From positions 1,116,001 through 1,180,000 of the forward strand of contig NZ_CP017774.1 of NCBI RefSeq assembly GCF_001857965.1: a stretch of 64,000 nucleotides of DNA. Reading direction: 5' to 3'. Positions 52,688 to 61,833 of the stretch are shown here, piece by piece; position 1 is the stretch's first letter; every line of letters starts with the position of its first letter. Source of the stretch: Flavobacterium commune (GTDB taxonomy: Bacteria > Bacteroidota > Bacteroidia > Flavobacteriales > Flavobacteriaceae). The position numbers and the translations under genes are program-made. Below the pieces are notes generated by a model. It worked only from the letters and a program-made list of their open reading frames with translations. It made no database searches and was not told where the DNA came from.

Positions 52688-53314
52688 ATGCCAAAAAGAA
52701 TCCTTCCGTTTTTCTCTTATCTTTTTCATCCGGTATTTATACCGATATATGCAACCCTTTTTTATCTTTTTTCAAATCATTCTTATTTTATAAATAAAGA
52801 AAAATATTTGGTTTTACTTCAGGTAAGCATCATCACATTTGTAATTCCAATGCTGTTTTTTTTGCTGTTGCGATTAACCGGAAAAATCACTTCGGTTATG
52901 GTTCCTGAATTATCAGAGCGAAAATTCCCTTTAATCATTCAATGTTTTCTAATCATACTTTTGGTTCGAAAAAGCATCACTCTGGAACTTTATCCCGAAC
53001 TGCATTTTTTTCTGCTAGCCGCCTTATTCAGTACTCTGATAGCATTGTCGCTTTTGTTTTTTAACATTAAAGCAAGCTTGCACATGATGGGGATCAGTGC
53101 CTTAACTTTTTTTGTATTCGGTTTGAGCCTGCATCACCAAACTCCGAATACTATTCTAATGATTTTTCTGGTTTTAATGAATGGATTTGTAGCCTCATCA
53201 AGATTAATCATGAAAGCTCATACTCCCAAAGAGTTAATTATTGGAGTACTTTTAGGCAGTATTCCACAAATTCTTTTATTATTTGTATGGCTGGGCTATG
53301 GCTATAATATATAG
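52688..53314 (+). CDS. PAP2-like membrane protein with degenerate motifs
   Basis: 208 residues from the ATG at 52688; an in-frame GTG at 52667 overlaps the last base of a TATATTTG promoter element (52660-52667), so it is not used here. About six membrane helices. The C-terminal SSRLIMKAHTPKELIIGVLLGSIPQ has the spacing of the third phosphatase motif of PAP2 enzymes (SR-x5-H-x3-(D/E)-x2-G), and KASLHMMGISAL stands where PSGH is usual. The first motif is not clear. It could be a diverged lipid phosphatase or a non-catalytic relative. Its end overlaps the convergent PorT-family gene by 13 bp. Confidence 0.7.
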   Translation: MPKRILPFFSYLFHPVFIPIYATLFYLFSNHSYFINKEKYLVLLQVSIITFVIPMLFFLLLRLTGKITSVMVPELSERKFPLIIQCFLIILLVRKSITLELYPELHFFLLAALFSTLIALSLLFFNIKASLHMMGISALTFFVFGLSLHHQTPNTILMIFLVLMNGFVASSRLIMKAHTPKELIIGVLLGSIPQILLLFVWLGYGYNI

Positions 53315-54027
53315 AAAATAACACCTACTGTAACTGCATTCATGTCTATTTTTTGACCGTCAATTTTAGCCGATTTAAAAATAGGATTTAAACCATAATA
53401 AGCATACACGTTAAAGGTATTATAGCCCGCTGAGACGTACAATCCGTAGAGGAATTTGTTAAAATCGGCATTGTTAGTAATCACTACTCTGTCTTCACTG
53501 TTTTCAAGAACCGATTTACTATACGCCAAATAACTCAATTTCATTCCGCCGTAAATTCGCCAAAACTTATAACTCTCATACGTTGATGTTCTCCATCTGA
53601 ATTCGATTGGCACATCAATCAACAACTGTGTGAATTTGTTTTTATCAAAAGCAGACGAACCTAAAATAGTATAAACAGCTTCCTTAGCCGTCCCGCTAAT
53701 TCCGATATTTTGGTTGTAATTATTATAACTAAGTCCTAAACCAGATGCAAAAGCTACGGTTCTGTCTTTATTAATAGGCATATCTCTCAAAAAACCGCCC
53801 GAAATCCCAATGGAGAATTTTTGCTGAGAGGCAGCTTCCGGCATTTGTTTCAACGTATTGTATGTAAACCCAAAATAAAACTGATCTTCTCTGTACAAAG
53901 AATCTATTTTTACTACTTGTGTTTCTTTAGATTTTTTTTCTCCTTGCGCAAAAGCACTGAAAAATGGCAATAGTAGCAAAACACTAAAAAATAATTTTTC
54001 TCTAAACTGGTTTTGAAGTAGATTCAT
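53302..54027 (-). CDS. Outer-membrane beta-barrel protein, PorT family
   Basis: 241 residues from the ATG at 54027, which gives MNLLQNQFREKLFFSVLLLLPFFSAFAQ as signal peptide. Frame continuation to 54096 runs into an inverted repeat and is probably not translated. The mature part alternates strand-like segments ending in aromatic residues and closes with VTVGVIFYIL, as in outer-membrane barrels; the pattern FSIGISGGFLRDMPINKDRTVAFASGLGLSYN is typical of the PorT-like group. Some relatives serve the type IX secretion system, but nothing else here ties it to that. It follows no other gene closely. Confidence 0.72.
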   Translation of the reverse strand: MNLLQNQFREKLFFSVLLLLPFFSAFAQGEKKSKETQVVKIDSLYREDQFYFGFTYNTLKQMPEAASQQKFSIGISGGFLRDMPINKDRTVAFASGLGLSYNNYNQNIGISGTAKEAVYTILGSSAFDKNKFTQLLIDVPIEFRWRTSTYESYKFWRIYGGMKLSYLAYSKSVLENSEDRVVITNNADFNKFLYGLYVSAGYNTFNVYAYYGLNPIFKSAKIDGQKIDMNAVTVGVIFYIL

Positions 54028-54073
54028 CGTTTGTTGTTTTCTTTTAAATTCCACCATTAACACTTTTATTTTT

Positions 54074-54127
54074 ACCATTAAGAAATTAAGGTTCATTGAG
54101 TCTAAATTCCCTTAATTTCTTAACGGT
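54074..54127. repeat. ACCATTAAG-type inverted repeat, copy 2
   Basis: Arms ACCATTAAGAAATTAAGG and CCTTAATTTCTTAACGGT match at 17 of 18 positions. Upstream of the PorT-family gene. The inner 18 bp resemble those of copy 3. Confidence 0.7.
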
Positions 54128-54296
54128 AAAAATAGCTGTTTTAAAACATAACTGTTAAACTATTTAAACAAAAAAGGAGCAAAAAAAATTGCTCATTTCC
54201 TCAGTCTTTGAAAAAACAACAATCAGCCTCTTGAGAATCTCATATTTGAAATTTTTATTTGGTAAAATCATAGTAATCGATTGGGGTTGTTTTTAA

Positions 54297-54692
54297 TTAA
54301 TCAAACCAAATTCCTTCATCTATAAAAGCTAAACTGTATGATTTGCATTTTGGACAGAAGTTTTTACTTTTTTTAAAACATTTACCACCCCAATAATGAT
54401 TTTCAATTTCCAAATCATCAGTAAACATACTTGGCTCGTAATACGGAATATATTTTTCATCCATTGTTTCAATTTCAATGGCACTGCTTTTGGAAAAAAA
54501 GTACAGAAATTTCTTTTTAACAATTACAGTTTTTTTATAAGCATATAGGTTGATTTGCTCAATTTCGTTAGATTCAGTATTCAAAGCTGGTGCGCCAAAA
54601 TTAGTAAGATGACTTAACCTTCCTCCGCCAATTGCTATTGACTTTGTTTTGTAACCACAATTGGAACAAATTGGTAAAATTTTAAAGCCCAT
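54297..54692 (-). CDS. Hypothetical protein with two CxxC pairs
   Basis: 131 residues, no signal peptide. CSNC near residue 9 and CPKC near residue 113 could form one zinc site across the protein. In between there are GGGRLSHLTNFGAP and a hydrophobic/charged middle (YKKTVIVKKKFLYFFSKSSAIEIETMDEKYIPYYEPSMF). No family recognised. It lies in an AT-rich patch with tandem repeats next to an HNH nuclease gene on the same strand, which suggests accessory, possibly acquired DNA. Confidence 0.6.
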   Translation of the reverse strand: MGFKILPICSNCGYKTKSIAIGGGRLSHLTNFGAPALNTESNEIEQINLYAYKKTVIVKKKFLYFFSKSSAIEIETMDEKYIPYYEPSMFTDDLEIENHYWGGKCFKKSKNFCPKCKSYSLAFIDEGIWFD

Positions 54693-54733
54693 AACATCTA
54701 TATTTTAAAAAATTTTAATTTTTCTATGAACAA

Positions 54734-54783
54734 TAATTCCTTATGCTAATTCCTTATGCTAATTCCTTATGCTAATTCCTTAT
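54734..54783. repeat. 13-bp tandem repeat, 3.8 copies
   Basis: Unit TAATTCCTTATGC occurs three times in full and once to its eleventh base, without mismatch. It lies between the CxxC protein gene and the HNH gene. Perfect copies suggest recent slippage. Confidence 0.9.
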
Positions 54784-54950
54784 TTTTAATTAAACTATCT
54801 GTTTCAATATAAAAAATGAAGAACTTTCTTGTCTTATATGAAGTTTGAAATTAAAGAGGCGAGTTTTTTCCATTACCCACAAGTTTTCCTTGTACAAGAC
54901 CAATTTAAAATTAAACATAATACCCAAATAGCTTGTAGTATGTTGGCCAG

Positions 54951-55712
54951 TTATGTCATAAAAACTCCTTCGCCCTTGCATTGGAAGCATATCCCGTTCT
55001 GAACGTGTTTATAGCATTCTAATATTCTTTTCCCATTACATCTTGGACAAGGTTTCATATATTGATAAATTCTACCAACTTCATCATAGTATGGAATTAG
55101 TTGATTTATATGAACAATTTGATGACAAACATTACAAAGTGAGACATAATCGTCATCATCTTGATTCCAAATCTCATAATTTTTTCTATAACATTTATGA
55201 TGAACGTGCAGTGCTTGGGAATTTTTAGAAAATTCTTCTTCGTTTTTTTTCTCAACAAACCAAATACCTTCCAAATCTATCGCTAGAGTTGATTTATGTT
55301 TTTCTAAAGCTTTAATCAAAGCTGAATTTGTTCCTGGAGAAATGAAAATATTATCTTTTAAATTATTTACTGTAGCCCCATTGTATGGGTATTTAATGAA
55401 GTTTTTAATTGCGAAATTAACTAAAATTGTATATTCTGTAGTTAAATTAATTTGATATTCTGCGAGTGATGTTTTGCATATAATTTCTTGTCCTGTATTT
55501 TTCACCAAACGGATTATTTTTGTATTTGAATCTTCATTAATGTATTCTATACCAAAATTGGTTTGAAAATTTGTTCCTAGTTTAAATGAGGTAGCGTTAA
55601 AATTTGAACTTGGACTTATTCCACAACGTTGGCAAGTATGTTTATCTCTAACCAAAATTTGATTTCTTTTAGTTCTCCATCTCTGATCGTTGAGTAATTC
55701 GTTATAGCTCAT
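54951..55712 (-). CDS. HNH endonuclease with internal insertion and zinc-ribbon tail
   Basis: 253 residues. The start YNELLNDQRWRTKRNQILVRDKHTCQRCG is a normal HNH opening with its first CxxC (near residue 28). The rest of the HNH core appears only about 130 residues later: LHVHHKCYRKNYEIW, then LCNVCHQIVH. A segment of strand-like sequence is therefore inserted inside the nuclease fold. The C-terminus adds a DnaJ-like zinc pair, CPRCNGKR and CFQCKGEG. It may be a stand-alone nuclease of a mobile or defence element; no methyltransferase or ATPase partner is present. Its catalytic histidines are intact. Confidence 0.75.
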   Translation of the reverse strand: MSYNELLNDQRWRTKRNQILVRDKHTCQRCGISPSSNFNATSFKLGTNFQTNFGIEYINEDSNTKIIRLVKNTGQEIICKTSLAEYQINLTTEYTILVNFAIKNFIKYPYNGATVNNLKDNIFISPGTNSALIKALEKHKSTLAIDLEGIWFVEKKNEEEFSKNSQALHVHHKCYRKNYEIWNQDDDDYVSLCNVCHQIVHINQLIPYYDEVGRIYQYMKPCPRCNGKRILECYKHVQNGICFQCKGEGVFMT

Positions 55713-55917
55713 TTAATATATTTTTGATTCTGCGTTATAATTGCTACCAACTCTTTTATACACTCAGTTTTTCACTCACTTATTGTGCTTATCAATCGTT
55801 TTAATAGATATTGGCCTTACTGGTAACGAGGATTATTTTTTTCGCTAATATATAAATAAATCTTACAAAATTCCTACTTATATTATTTCTCTTAAGGTTT
55901 CAAATTAGACATTGCAA

Positions 55918-55947
55918 AAAAAAGGAGCAAAAAAATTGCTCCTTTTT
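55918..55947 (-). terminator. Terminator after uxuA
   Basis: Arms AAAAAAGGAGCAA and TTGCTCCTTTTT, 9 bp beyond the uxuA stop. A shorter copy with the same GGAGCAA/TTGCTC core lies at 54176-54194. Confidence 0.85.
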
Positions 55948-55955
55948 AATACTAT

Positions 55956-57140
55956 TTAATTTTGATTTCCTCTGATTCCTCTTTCAAGACCTCTTAACTC
56001 AGCAAGACCTCTTAATCGACCGATAGCAGAATAACCCGGATTCATTTTCTTGTCTAAATCATCAAGCATCTGGTGACCGTGATCCGGACGCATTGGCAAT
56101 CGGTAATCCGGACGACCATTAGCGATTCTTTTATCTTGTTCTTCAACAATTGCTTTCATCACACCATACATATCTACATCGCCATCTAAATGATCTGCTT
56201 CATAGAAATTACCTTCCGCATCGCGTTTAGTTGCTCTTAGGTGAATAAAGTTAATACGGTGACCTAATCGTTTTACCATTCCTACCAAGTCATTGTCTTC
56301 TCTTACACCGTAAGAACCTGTACAAAAACACAATCCATTGCTTTTGCTATCCACAACTTCAATCAATTGTTTTGCATCAGCTTCGGTACTTACAACTCTT
56401 GGTAAACCTAAAATAGCATAAGGCGGATCATCAGGATGAATTGCCATCACAATTCCTGCTTTTTCAGCCGCCGGAATAATTTCTTTCAGGAATTCATAAA
56501 GATTATTTCTCAATTCAGCATCTCCAATTTCAGCATAATCATCTAAAGCAACTTGTAATTGCTCTACTGTATACCCTTCTTCGGCTCCCGGCAATCCTGC
56601 AATAATATTTTTAACCAATAATGTTTTTTGGTCTTCAGTCATTGCTTCGAAAACGGTAGTAGCTTTAGCAATTTCTTCGGCAGTATAATCGTTTTCAGCT
56701 CCTTTTCTTTTTAGCAAAAACAATTCGAAAGCAGCAAATTCCATTCTGTCAAAACGCAAGGCTTTAGAACCATCTTCAACTTCAAAAGACAAATCGGTTC
56801 TTGTCCAGTCTAAAACTGGCATGAAGTTATAACATACTGTATCAATACCACAAGCTCCCAGATTAAGGATACTTTGACAGTAATTTTCAATATATTTTTT
56901 ATAATCTCCTTTACGGGTTTTAATATTCTCATGAACCGGGATACTTTCAACAACTGACCAGGTCAATCCCGCATCTTCGATTTCTTTTTTTCTTTTTTGA
57001 ATTTCTTCAACACTCCATACTGTTCCGTTTGGAATATGGTGCAATGCAGTTACAATCCCTGTAGCTCCTGCCATTTTAATATGAGAAAGTGGCACTGTAT
57101 CATTTGGACCGTACCATCTCCAAGTTTGTTCTATTCCCAT
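55956..57140 (-). CDS. uxuA: Mannonate dehydratase
   Basis: 394 residues, typical length. Dehydrates D-mannonate to 2-keto-3-deoxygluconate in glucuronate breakdown; cytosolic, needs Fe2+ or Mn2+. Seen: the N-terminal [50 protein letters not shown], the AIHPDDPP metal-site stretch, [13 protein letters not shown], and [26 protein letters not shown]. It is last in a minus-strand run and starts 26 bp after the SDR stop. The SDR probably makes its substrate. Confidence 0.95.
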   Translation of the reverse strand: MGIEQTWRWYGPNDTVPLSHIKMAGATGIVTALHHIPNGTVWSVEEIQKRKKEIEDAGLTWSVVESIPVHENIKTRKGDYKKYIENYCQSILNLGACGIDTVCYNFMPVLDWTRTDLSFEVEDGSKALRFDRMEFAAFELFLLKRKGAENDYTAEEIAKATTVFEAMTEDQKTLLVKNIIAGLPGAEEGYTVEQLQVALDDYAEIGDAELRNNLYEFLKEIIPAAEKAGIVMAIHPDDPPYAILGLPRVVSTEADAKQLIEVVDSKSNGLCFCTGSYGVREDNDLVGMVKRLGHRINFIHLRATKRDAEGNFYEADHLDGDVDMYGVMKAIVEEQDKRIANGRPDYRLPMRPDHGHQMLDDLDKKMNPGYSAIGRLRGLAELRGLERGIRGNQN

Positions 57141-57166
57141 TGTATTTTTGATTAATTTATGTGTTT

Positions 57167-58003
57167 TTAAACTCCAGAATAAGCTAAAAATCCTCCATCC
57201 ACAGCAACAACAATTCCTGTTACAAAACGAGAATCCGGATTACAAAGCCAAAGTAATGTACTATCTAAGTCATTTGGCTGACCAAATCGTCCCATTGGTG
57301 TTTGTGAAAGAATCTTATTTCCTCTTTCAGTCAAACTTCCGTCTTCGTTAGTCAATAAAGTTCTGTTTTGTTCTGTTAAGAAAAAACCAGGAGAAAGTGC
57401 ATTCACACGGATTCCTTCTTTAGCAAAATAAACAGACAACCATTCTGTTAAATTACTGATAGCGGCTTTGGCAGCGCTGTAAGCAACCACTTTTGTCAAA
57501 GGATGAAAAGCACTTACCGAAGAAATATTCAAAATACTGCAACCTTCTCTCCCTATCATATCGGCAGCAAAAACCTTAGTTGGTAACAAGGTACCAATAA
57601 AATTAAGGTCGAATACAAAACGTAAACCTTCAGTATCTAAACCAAAAAATGTTTGCAATCCTGATGTATTATTTCTATCGAAAAAAACATCGGCAGTAGT
57701 TCCTTTTGGGTGATTTCCTCCAGCACCATTGATTAAAATATCAACTAAACCTAATTGCTCATTAATTGCCGCATGTGCTTTTCTTAAACTCGCTTCATCA
57801 CAAACATCGGCTGAAACTCCTAAAGCTTTTCCGCCTGCATTATTAATTTCTTCAGCTAATTTTTGTGCTTTTACTAAGTCTCTTCCTAATATTGCTACTT
57901 TAGCTCCTTGTTTTGCTAATGCGTTTGTGAATCCGGCACCTAATACTCCAGCACCTCCGGTTATTACGACTACCTTATCTTTTAGTCCTGCAATTATATC
58001 CAT
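57167..58003 (-). CDS. SDR oxidoreductase, probable D-mannonate oxidoreductase
   Basis: 278 residues, short-chain dehydrogenase. Nucleotide loop [11 protein letters not shown] near residue 15, NGAGGNH, the active-site Ser in NISSVSAF and Tyr-x-x-x-Lys in AYSAAKAAI, then the closing [13 protein letters not shown]. Its place just before uxuA and its length match the SDR-type fructuronate reductases (YjmF/UxuB-like) that replace the classical UxuB. It would reduce fructuronate to mannonate with NAD(P)H. The class is secure; the substrate comes from context. Confidence 0.85.
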   Translation of the reverse strand: MDIIAGLKDKVVVITGGAGVLGAGFTNALAKQGAKVAILGRDLVKAQKLAEEINNAGGKALGVSADVCDEASLRKAHAAINEQLGLVDILINGAGGNHPKGTTADVFFDRNNTSGLQTFFGLDTEGLRFVFDLNFIGTLLPTKVFAADMIGREGCSILNISSVSAFHPLTKVVAYSAAKAAISNLTEWLSVYFAKEGIRVNALSPGFFLTEQNRTLLTNEDGSLTERGNKILSQTPMGRFGQPNDLDSTLLWLCNPDSRFVTGIVVAVDGGFLAYSGV

Positions 58004-58052
58004 TTCAATTTTTTTAGTTTTTTTAGTTTTTAGCGAAACTACAAAAAAAGAT

Positions 58053-59252
58053 TTATTTATCTCCTTTTATAGTCACCCGAAGGGGATTAGCTAACATTTT
58101 AGCCTTTTTTTGTAATAAAGCATCCCAATCTGATTCGTTCGAAATCTGACCGCTTTTTTGCCAGGCAAAACCAGCATAATAAGTTAGTTTATTTTCTTTT
58201 GGCTGCATTACAACCAACAAATCACTACGGTCTTTCTCTTTTGAAACATTCGAAAAAGCATCATTAACTAACTTTGGATTCAGTACAATTCCTTCGCCTA
58301 ATAAAACGCCGTCAATCTTCTCGGCATGACGAAACCAACCTTCTTTTTTATTGATTTTTACTTCGCCTTTATTTTCATGTAATGTGATACCTGTGGTATA
58401 ATTTGGTAATGCTTTTTGGACATCAATCGAAATTTCGAACTTAGAAAAATTCGAACCTAAATCTAATGAAATCCTTTTGGTTTCCTTAACTTCATACGGA
58501 CTGTATGCCGCATACTGCAATTCGAAAACAGTACGTAAAGGTCCAACAGCAATGGTTTTATAACTGACGAAATTTTTAGAAACCAATAATTTATTGTCTT
58601 CCCAAATCCCGGTTCCTCCGGTTCCACGACTTGGTCCTACCTGATACGGATCATAACCTTCGCCGTGATCAATATGATAATAGCCTGATTTTTTAGCATT
58701 CTCGGCATACCATTTATTGATAATGGGTTTATCGGTTCTTTTTAACCAAAGATCAATTCCGCTGGTTAATGTTCCTTCCTGTCTTTTTTCTTCGACTCTT
58801 TTTTGAGCATCAGGACCATAAGTTCTAAAAGCTACTTTATCATTTTCCCAGGCATAATCATCGGTTCGCTCGGGTACAAAACGAGAATAAGTTGCTATTC
58901 TGCTTTCAGCTAATGGAATGTTTCCATCAAAAACCACTTGATAATTTGCTTTGGCTTTAGCCGGAACCTCAGCCTGAAACAACAATTCATAAGCCACTCC
59001 ATCCTGATCGAAATCGATCCATTGCAAAACCACATATTGCTGCGTACCTTCTTTTTTAATTCGCAAATCGTTTGCTTTATTTCCTTTTATCAAATCCGAA
59101 AGTTGCTTGCCTGAAACAACCACAATTTCTTTTCGCAAAAAATCGAGATTGTTTTTTACCGAAATTGTTGCTGATTTATTTTGGGCATTAGCCAAAATTG
59201 AAAACAAAAAAAACACCGACAAACTCTTAAATATCAAATTGTAGTTTCTCAT
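58053..59252 (-). CDS. DUF4861 secreted protein
   Basis: 399 residues with a signal peptide ending at ANAQ near residue 24. Matches the DUF4861 pattern: ATISVKNNLDFLRKEIVVV, VLQWIDFDQDGVAYELLFQAE, FVPERTDDYAWENDKVAFRTYGPDAQ, then YHIDHGEGYDPYQVGPSRGTGGTGIW and VGPLRTVFELQY. Proteins of this family occur in sugar-acid and polysaccharide clusters of Bacteroidota. I know of no settled activity; a lyase or hydrolase acting on uronate-containing oligosaccharides is a fair guess. It is followed by the SDR and uxuA genes and preceded by a repeat-filled gap. Confidence 0.82.
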   Translation of the reverse strand: MRNYNLIFKSLSVFFLFSILANAQNKSATISVKNNLDFLRKEIVVVSGKQLSDLIKGNKANDLRIKKEGTQQYVVLQWIDFDQDGVAYELLFQAEVPAKAKANYQVVFDGNIPLAESRIATYSRFVPERTDDYAWENDKVAFRTYGPDAQKRVEEKRQEGTLTSGIDLWLKRTDKPIINKWYAENAKKSGYYHIDHGEGYDPYQVGPSRGTGGTGIWEDNKLLVSKNFVSYKTIAVGPLRTVFELQYAAYSPYEVKETKRISLDLGSNFSKFEISIDVQKALPNYTTGITLHENKGEVKINKKEGWFRHAEKIDGVLLGEGIVLNPKLVNDAFSNVSKEKDRSDLLVVMQPKENKLTYYAGFAWQKSGQISNESDWDALLQKKAKMLANPLRVTIKGDK

Positions 59253-59299
59253 TATTTATAAATTAATTTGCACCTAAACTGGATTATAAAAAACATATC

Positions 59300-59528
59300 G
59301 CTCCAATGGAGCTTAAACCTAACAACGTTAATTTCTATAAACATTACGCTCCTACGGAGCTAAAACACCAAACTAATAAAACTCAGAATGACAAAATGCT
59401 TATAGAAATAATAAAAATTTTATATAGACATAGGCTCTACAGAGCTTAAAAATAAAGCTGATAAGCCACAGAGTGGCAATATATCTATAGAAAAAAAACA
59501 ACAAAAACATTTAAGCTCCGTAGGTGCG
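59300..59528. repeat. Array of short GCTCC-GGAGC palindromes
   Basis: The 388-bp gap between DUF4861 and the double-GH43 gene contains five 12-13-bp palindromes: GCTCCAATGGAGC (59300), GCTCCTACGGAGC (59348), GCTCTACAGAGC (59434), GCCACAGAGTGGC (59465) and GCTCCGTAGGTGC (59515). Each sits in AT-rich spacers that share words such as TATAGAAA. No coding frame is supported. This resembles the dispersed short palindromes of Bacteroidota genomes. Confidence 0.75.
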
Positions 59529-59571
59529 AAATAATAAAAACACCTGAATTCACCTTGAAACATTTAATTTC

Positions 59572-59625
59572 ACCATTAAGAAATTAAGAGACATTCAATC
59601 TAAATTTTCTTAATTCCTTAATGGT
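59572..59625. repeat. ACCATTAAG-type inverted repeat, copy 3
   Basis: Arms ACCATTAAGAAATTAAG and CTTAATTCCTTAATGGT, just beyond the stop of the double-GH43 gene. No T-run follows, so it is not a classical terminator. Confidence 0.7.
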
Positions 59626-59640
59626 TAAAAATGGTTTAAT

Positions 59641-61809
59641 TTATCTCTTAACAGGCTGAATTCCTTCTAATGTAGGTTTCGCAGCAATGATATTTCCTTC
59701 TTCATCAAAATAAAGTCGGTCAATACATACTTCTCTATTATATCCGGCTGCACGCCCCATGGTGATTCCTTTTGGGATAGTAAAACGGTGGTACACAATA
59801 TACCATTCGTCAGTACCCGGAATTTGGATTACCGAATTATGACCTGTTCCATAGATTCCCTGAGAAGGATCTTTAGCCAATATCAAATTATCTTTTGGAA
59901 TGTTAAAATCTCCTAGTGGCGAAGTGGATGTAGCATAACGCACCCTGTAATTCTCGCTTCGGGTATCGTCTTCTGACCATAAGAAATAATACTTCCCTTT
60001 TCTATAGAAAACCTCTGTCCCTTCCCTAAAAGTCTTATCCGGTTTTAAAACTGTCAAAGTATTCTCTTTCACCGAAATCATATCGTCATTCAATTCGACT
60101 CCCACCATAAATCCGTTTCCATAATACAAATAACTTTTTCCCGAAACAGGGTCAGTGAATACATCCGGATCAATAATTTGACCTCTGGTAATTCCGTTAG
60201 GTTTTGCAGCTACTAATGGTTTTCCAATATCCGTAAACGGCCCTTGCGGATGATCACTTGTCGCCACACCTATTTTTGCATCGCCAGTGTAATAGAAGAA
60301 ATAACGGTATTGCCCATTTATTTTTTTCTCGGCTGCTGCAGGTGCCCAGGCTTTTACATCAGTCCAGGAAACATCTTTTTTCAAATCTAACAAAACTCCA
60401 TCATCAACCCAATCCACCAAATTAGTTGACGAAAAACTCTTGAAATAATCGCCGCTCCATTCATGAAAACCATCGCTGGTAGGATACAAATGAAAGCGAT
60501 TATCTTTATTTGAATACAAAATTTCAGGATCGGCATAATAACCCGTCAATGAAGGATTATTTCTAACCGCCACTTCGACATCAAAAGACATTTTCCCTAA
60601 ATCGCCCATTTCAAAATCATACTTTACCGCTTGTTTTGAAAAATCCTGCGCTCCTGACGGACTCACAGTTGCTCCCTGATTTACTTTGAATTCAGGGTCA
60701 AAATGTTTCAAGTCGGTTCCGTTCTTTACTGGAAGCAACATCTTTTTGTTTTCAATATCAATTATAACGTTGTTTTGTTTAATTGCCGCCGACTGCGCTT
60801 TAACCGTTCCTTCAGTTGCAAACCAGCCATAAGCTTTAATCAAAGATTCGGCTTCCGCTTTGGTTATTGGCAAAACAGTACCATGTCTTGGATGGAAATT
60901 CATCGAAACATTCTCATCAATCACCTTGAAATTTTTCAAATCAGTTGAAGAGGTGAATTGATATTTTCCTTTTCTATACATATCGTACATCAAAATATAA
61001 GTATCCGAATTGTTTAGTTTGAAAACTCCTGAACCTTCAACCGATTCATTCGTTTGGTCAACATACTCTTCTTTCAACACATATCCTGAAGTCAGCTTAT
61101 CTGAAATTGCCACTTTAATCCCTTTATCGGCAGTGTCTTCCGTTTTTAAGAACAAATGAAATTTCCCGTCTTTTTCTATAATATCAGCATCGATACAAGA
61201 TCCTTTTGTAGGACTGAAAAACAATTGTTTTGGAACGGTTTCTAAGGCTGTAAAATCTTTATTGGCATAAGAATAATAAACAATGTCTTTTCCTCCAGGC
61301 TGCAACATAGAGAAGTACACCATGTATTTTTTAGCCTTAGCGTCATAAATAGTTTGAGGTGCCCACACACGAGTTACGTCTTTAAATCCGGCAAACACTT
61401 TTGAAATATCTACTTTGGAAGAAGTCCAATTCACCAAATCAGTAGATTTCAACAATATCATAGCCTGGTTATCCCAACCATTTGCCGTTTGTAAATCGGT
61501 AACGGTCATGTAAAAAGTTTTGCCATCGGCAGCTCTTAGAATATGAGGGTCACGAACACCGCCAGTTGTACTTATTGTTTCCGAAGCGATAACGGGTTTG
61601 TTATCATTTAAAGCATAATAATTGTAGCCATCTTTACTGATTGCAAAACGAATGGCTTCTTCGGTTTTTGCATTTCCGGTGAAGTAAACAAATAAGTAAG
61701 CACTGTTATTTTCGGTTACTTTTTTAGTAGCACTACAAGACGAAAAGAAGACTAAAACCAGACTTATCGAAATCATTAAAAATGCAGATTGTATTCGTTT
61801 TATATTCAT
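59641..61809 (-). CDS. Lipoprotein with two GH43-type propeller domains
   Basis: 722 residues. Lipoprotein signal with the lipid cysteine at 25 (FFSSCS). Domain 1 (about 35-335): GGVRDPHILRAADGKTFYMTVTD, VWAPQTIYDAKAKKYMVYFS and SVEGSGVF. Domain 2 (about 415-722): YYADPEILYS, VKAWAPAAAE, GQIIDPDVFTDPVSGKSYLYYG and FREGTEVFYRKGKYYFLWSE. Domain 2 keeps the base Asp, the pKa-setting Asp and the acid Glu expected in GH43. Domain 1 has RDP and EGSG but is less typical. GH43 enzymes remove arabinofuranose, xylose or galactofuranose. It follows the GH2 gene by 24 bp on the same strand. Confidence 0.88.
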   Translation of the reverse strand: MNIKRIQSAFLMISISLVLVFFSSCSATKKVTENNSAYLFVYFTGNAKTEEAIRFAISKDGYNYYALNDNKPVIASETISTTGGVRDPHILRAADGKTFYMTVTDLQTANGWDNQAMILLKSTDLVNWTSSKVDISKVFAGFKDVTRVWAPQTIYDAKAKKYMVYFSMLQPGGKDIVYYSYANKDFTALETVPKQLFFSPTKGSCIDADIIEKDGKFHLFLKTEDTADKGIKVAISDKLTSGYVLKEEYVDQTNESVEGSGVFKLNNSDTYILMYDMYRKGKYQFTSSTDLKNFKVIDENVSMNFHPRHGTVLPITKAEAESLIKAYGWFATEGTVKAQSAAIKQNNVIIDIENKKMLLPVKNGTDLKHFDPEFKVNQGATVSPSGAQDFSKQAVKYDFEMGDLGKMSFDVEVAVRNNPSLTGYYADPEILYSNKDNRFHLYPTSDGFHEWSGDYFKSFSSTNLVDWVDDGVLLDLKKDVSWTDVKAWAPAAAEKKINGQYRYFFYYTGDAKIGVATSDHPQGPFTDIGKPLVAAKPNGITRGQIIDPDVFTDPVSGKSYLYYGNGFMVGVELNDDMISVKENTLTVLKPDKTFREGTEVFYRKGKYYFLWSEDDTRSENYRVRYATSTSPLGDFNIPKDNLILAKDPSQGIYGTGHNSVIQIPGTDEWYIVYHRFTIPKGITMGRAAGYNREVCIDRLYFDEEGNIIAAKPTLEGIQPVKR

Positions 61810-61833
61810 TGAAACATCAATTTTGATTTAATA

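Noticed and set aside
54028..54096. N-terminal extension of the PorT-family protein
   Set aside because: It would translate part of an inverted repeat and place 23 charged residues before a normal signal peptide.
54166..54195. GGAGCAA/TTGCTC hairpin
   Set aside because: Similar to the uxuA terminator, but no gene ends near it on either strand (the PorT-family gene starts on that side), so no terminator role is claimed.
54790..54990. 66-codon minus-strand frame after the HNH gene
   Set aside because: Overlaps the HNH 3-prime end in another frame and lacks any recognisable sequence.
59290..59545. CRISPR array
   Set aside because: The units are short palindromes with variable middles and irregular spacing, not direct repeats of 24-40 bp with unique spacers, and no cas genes are present.
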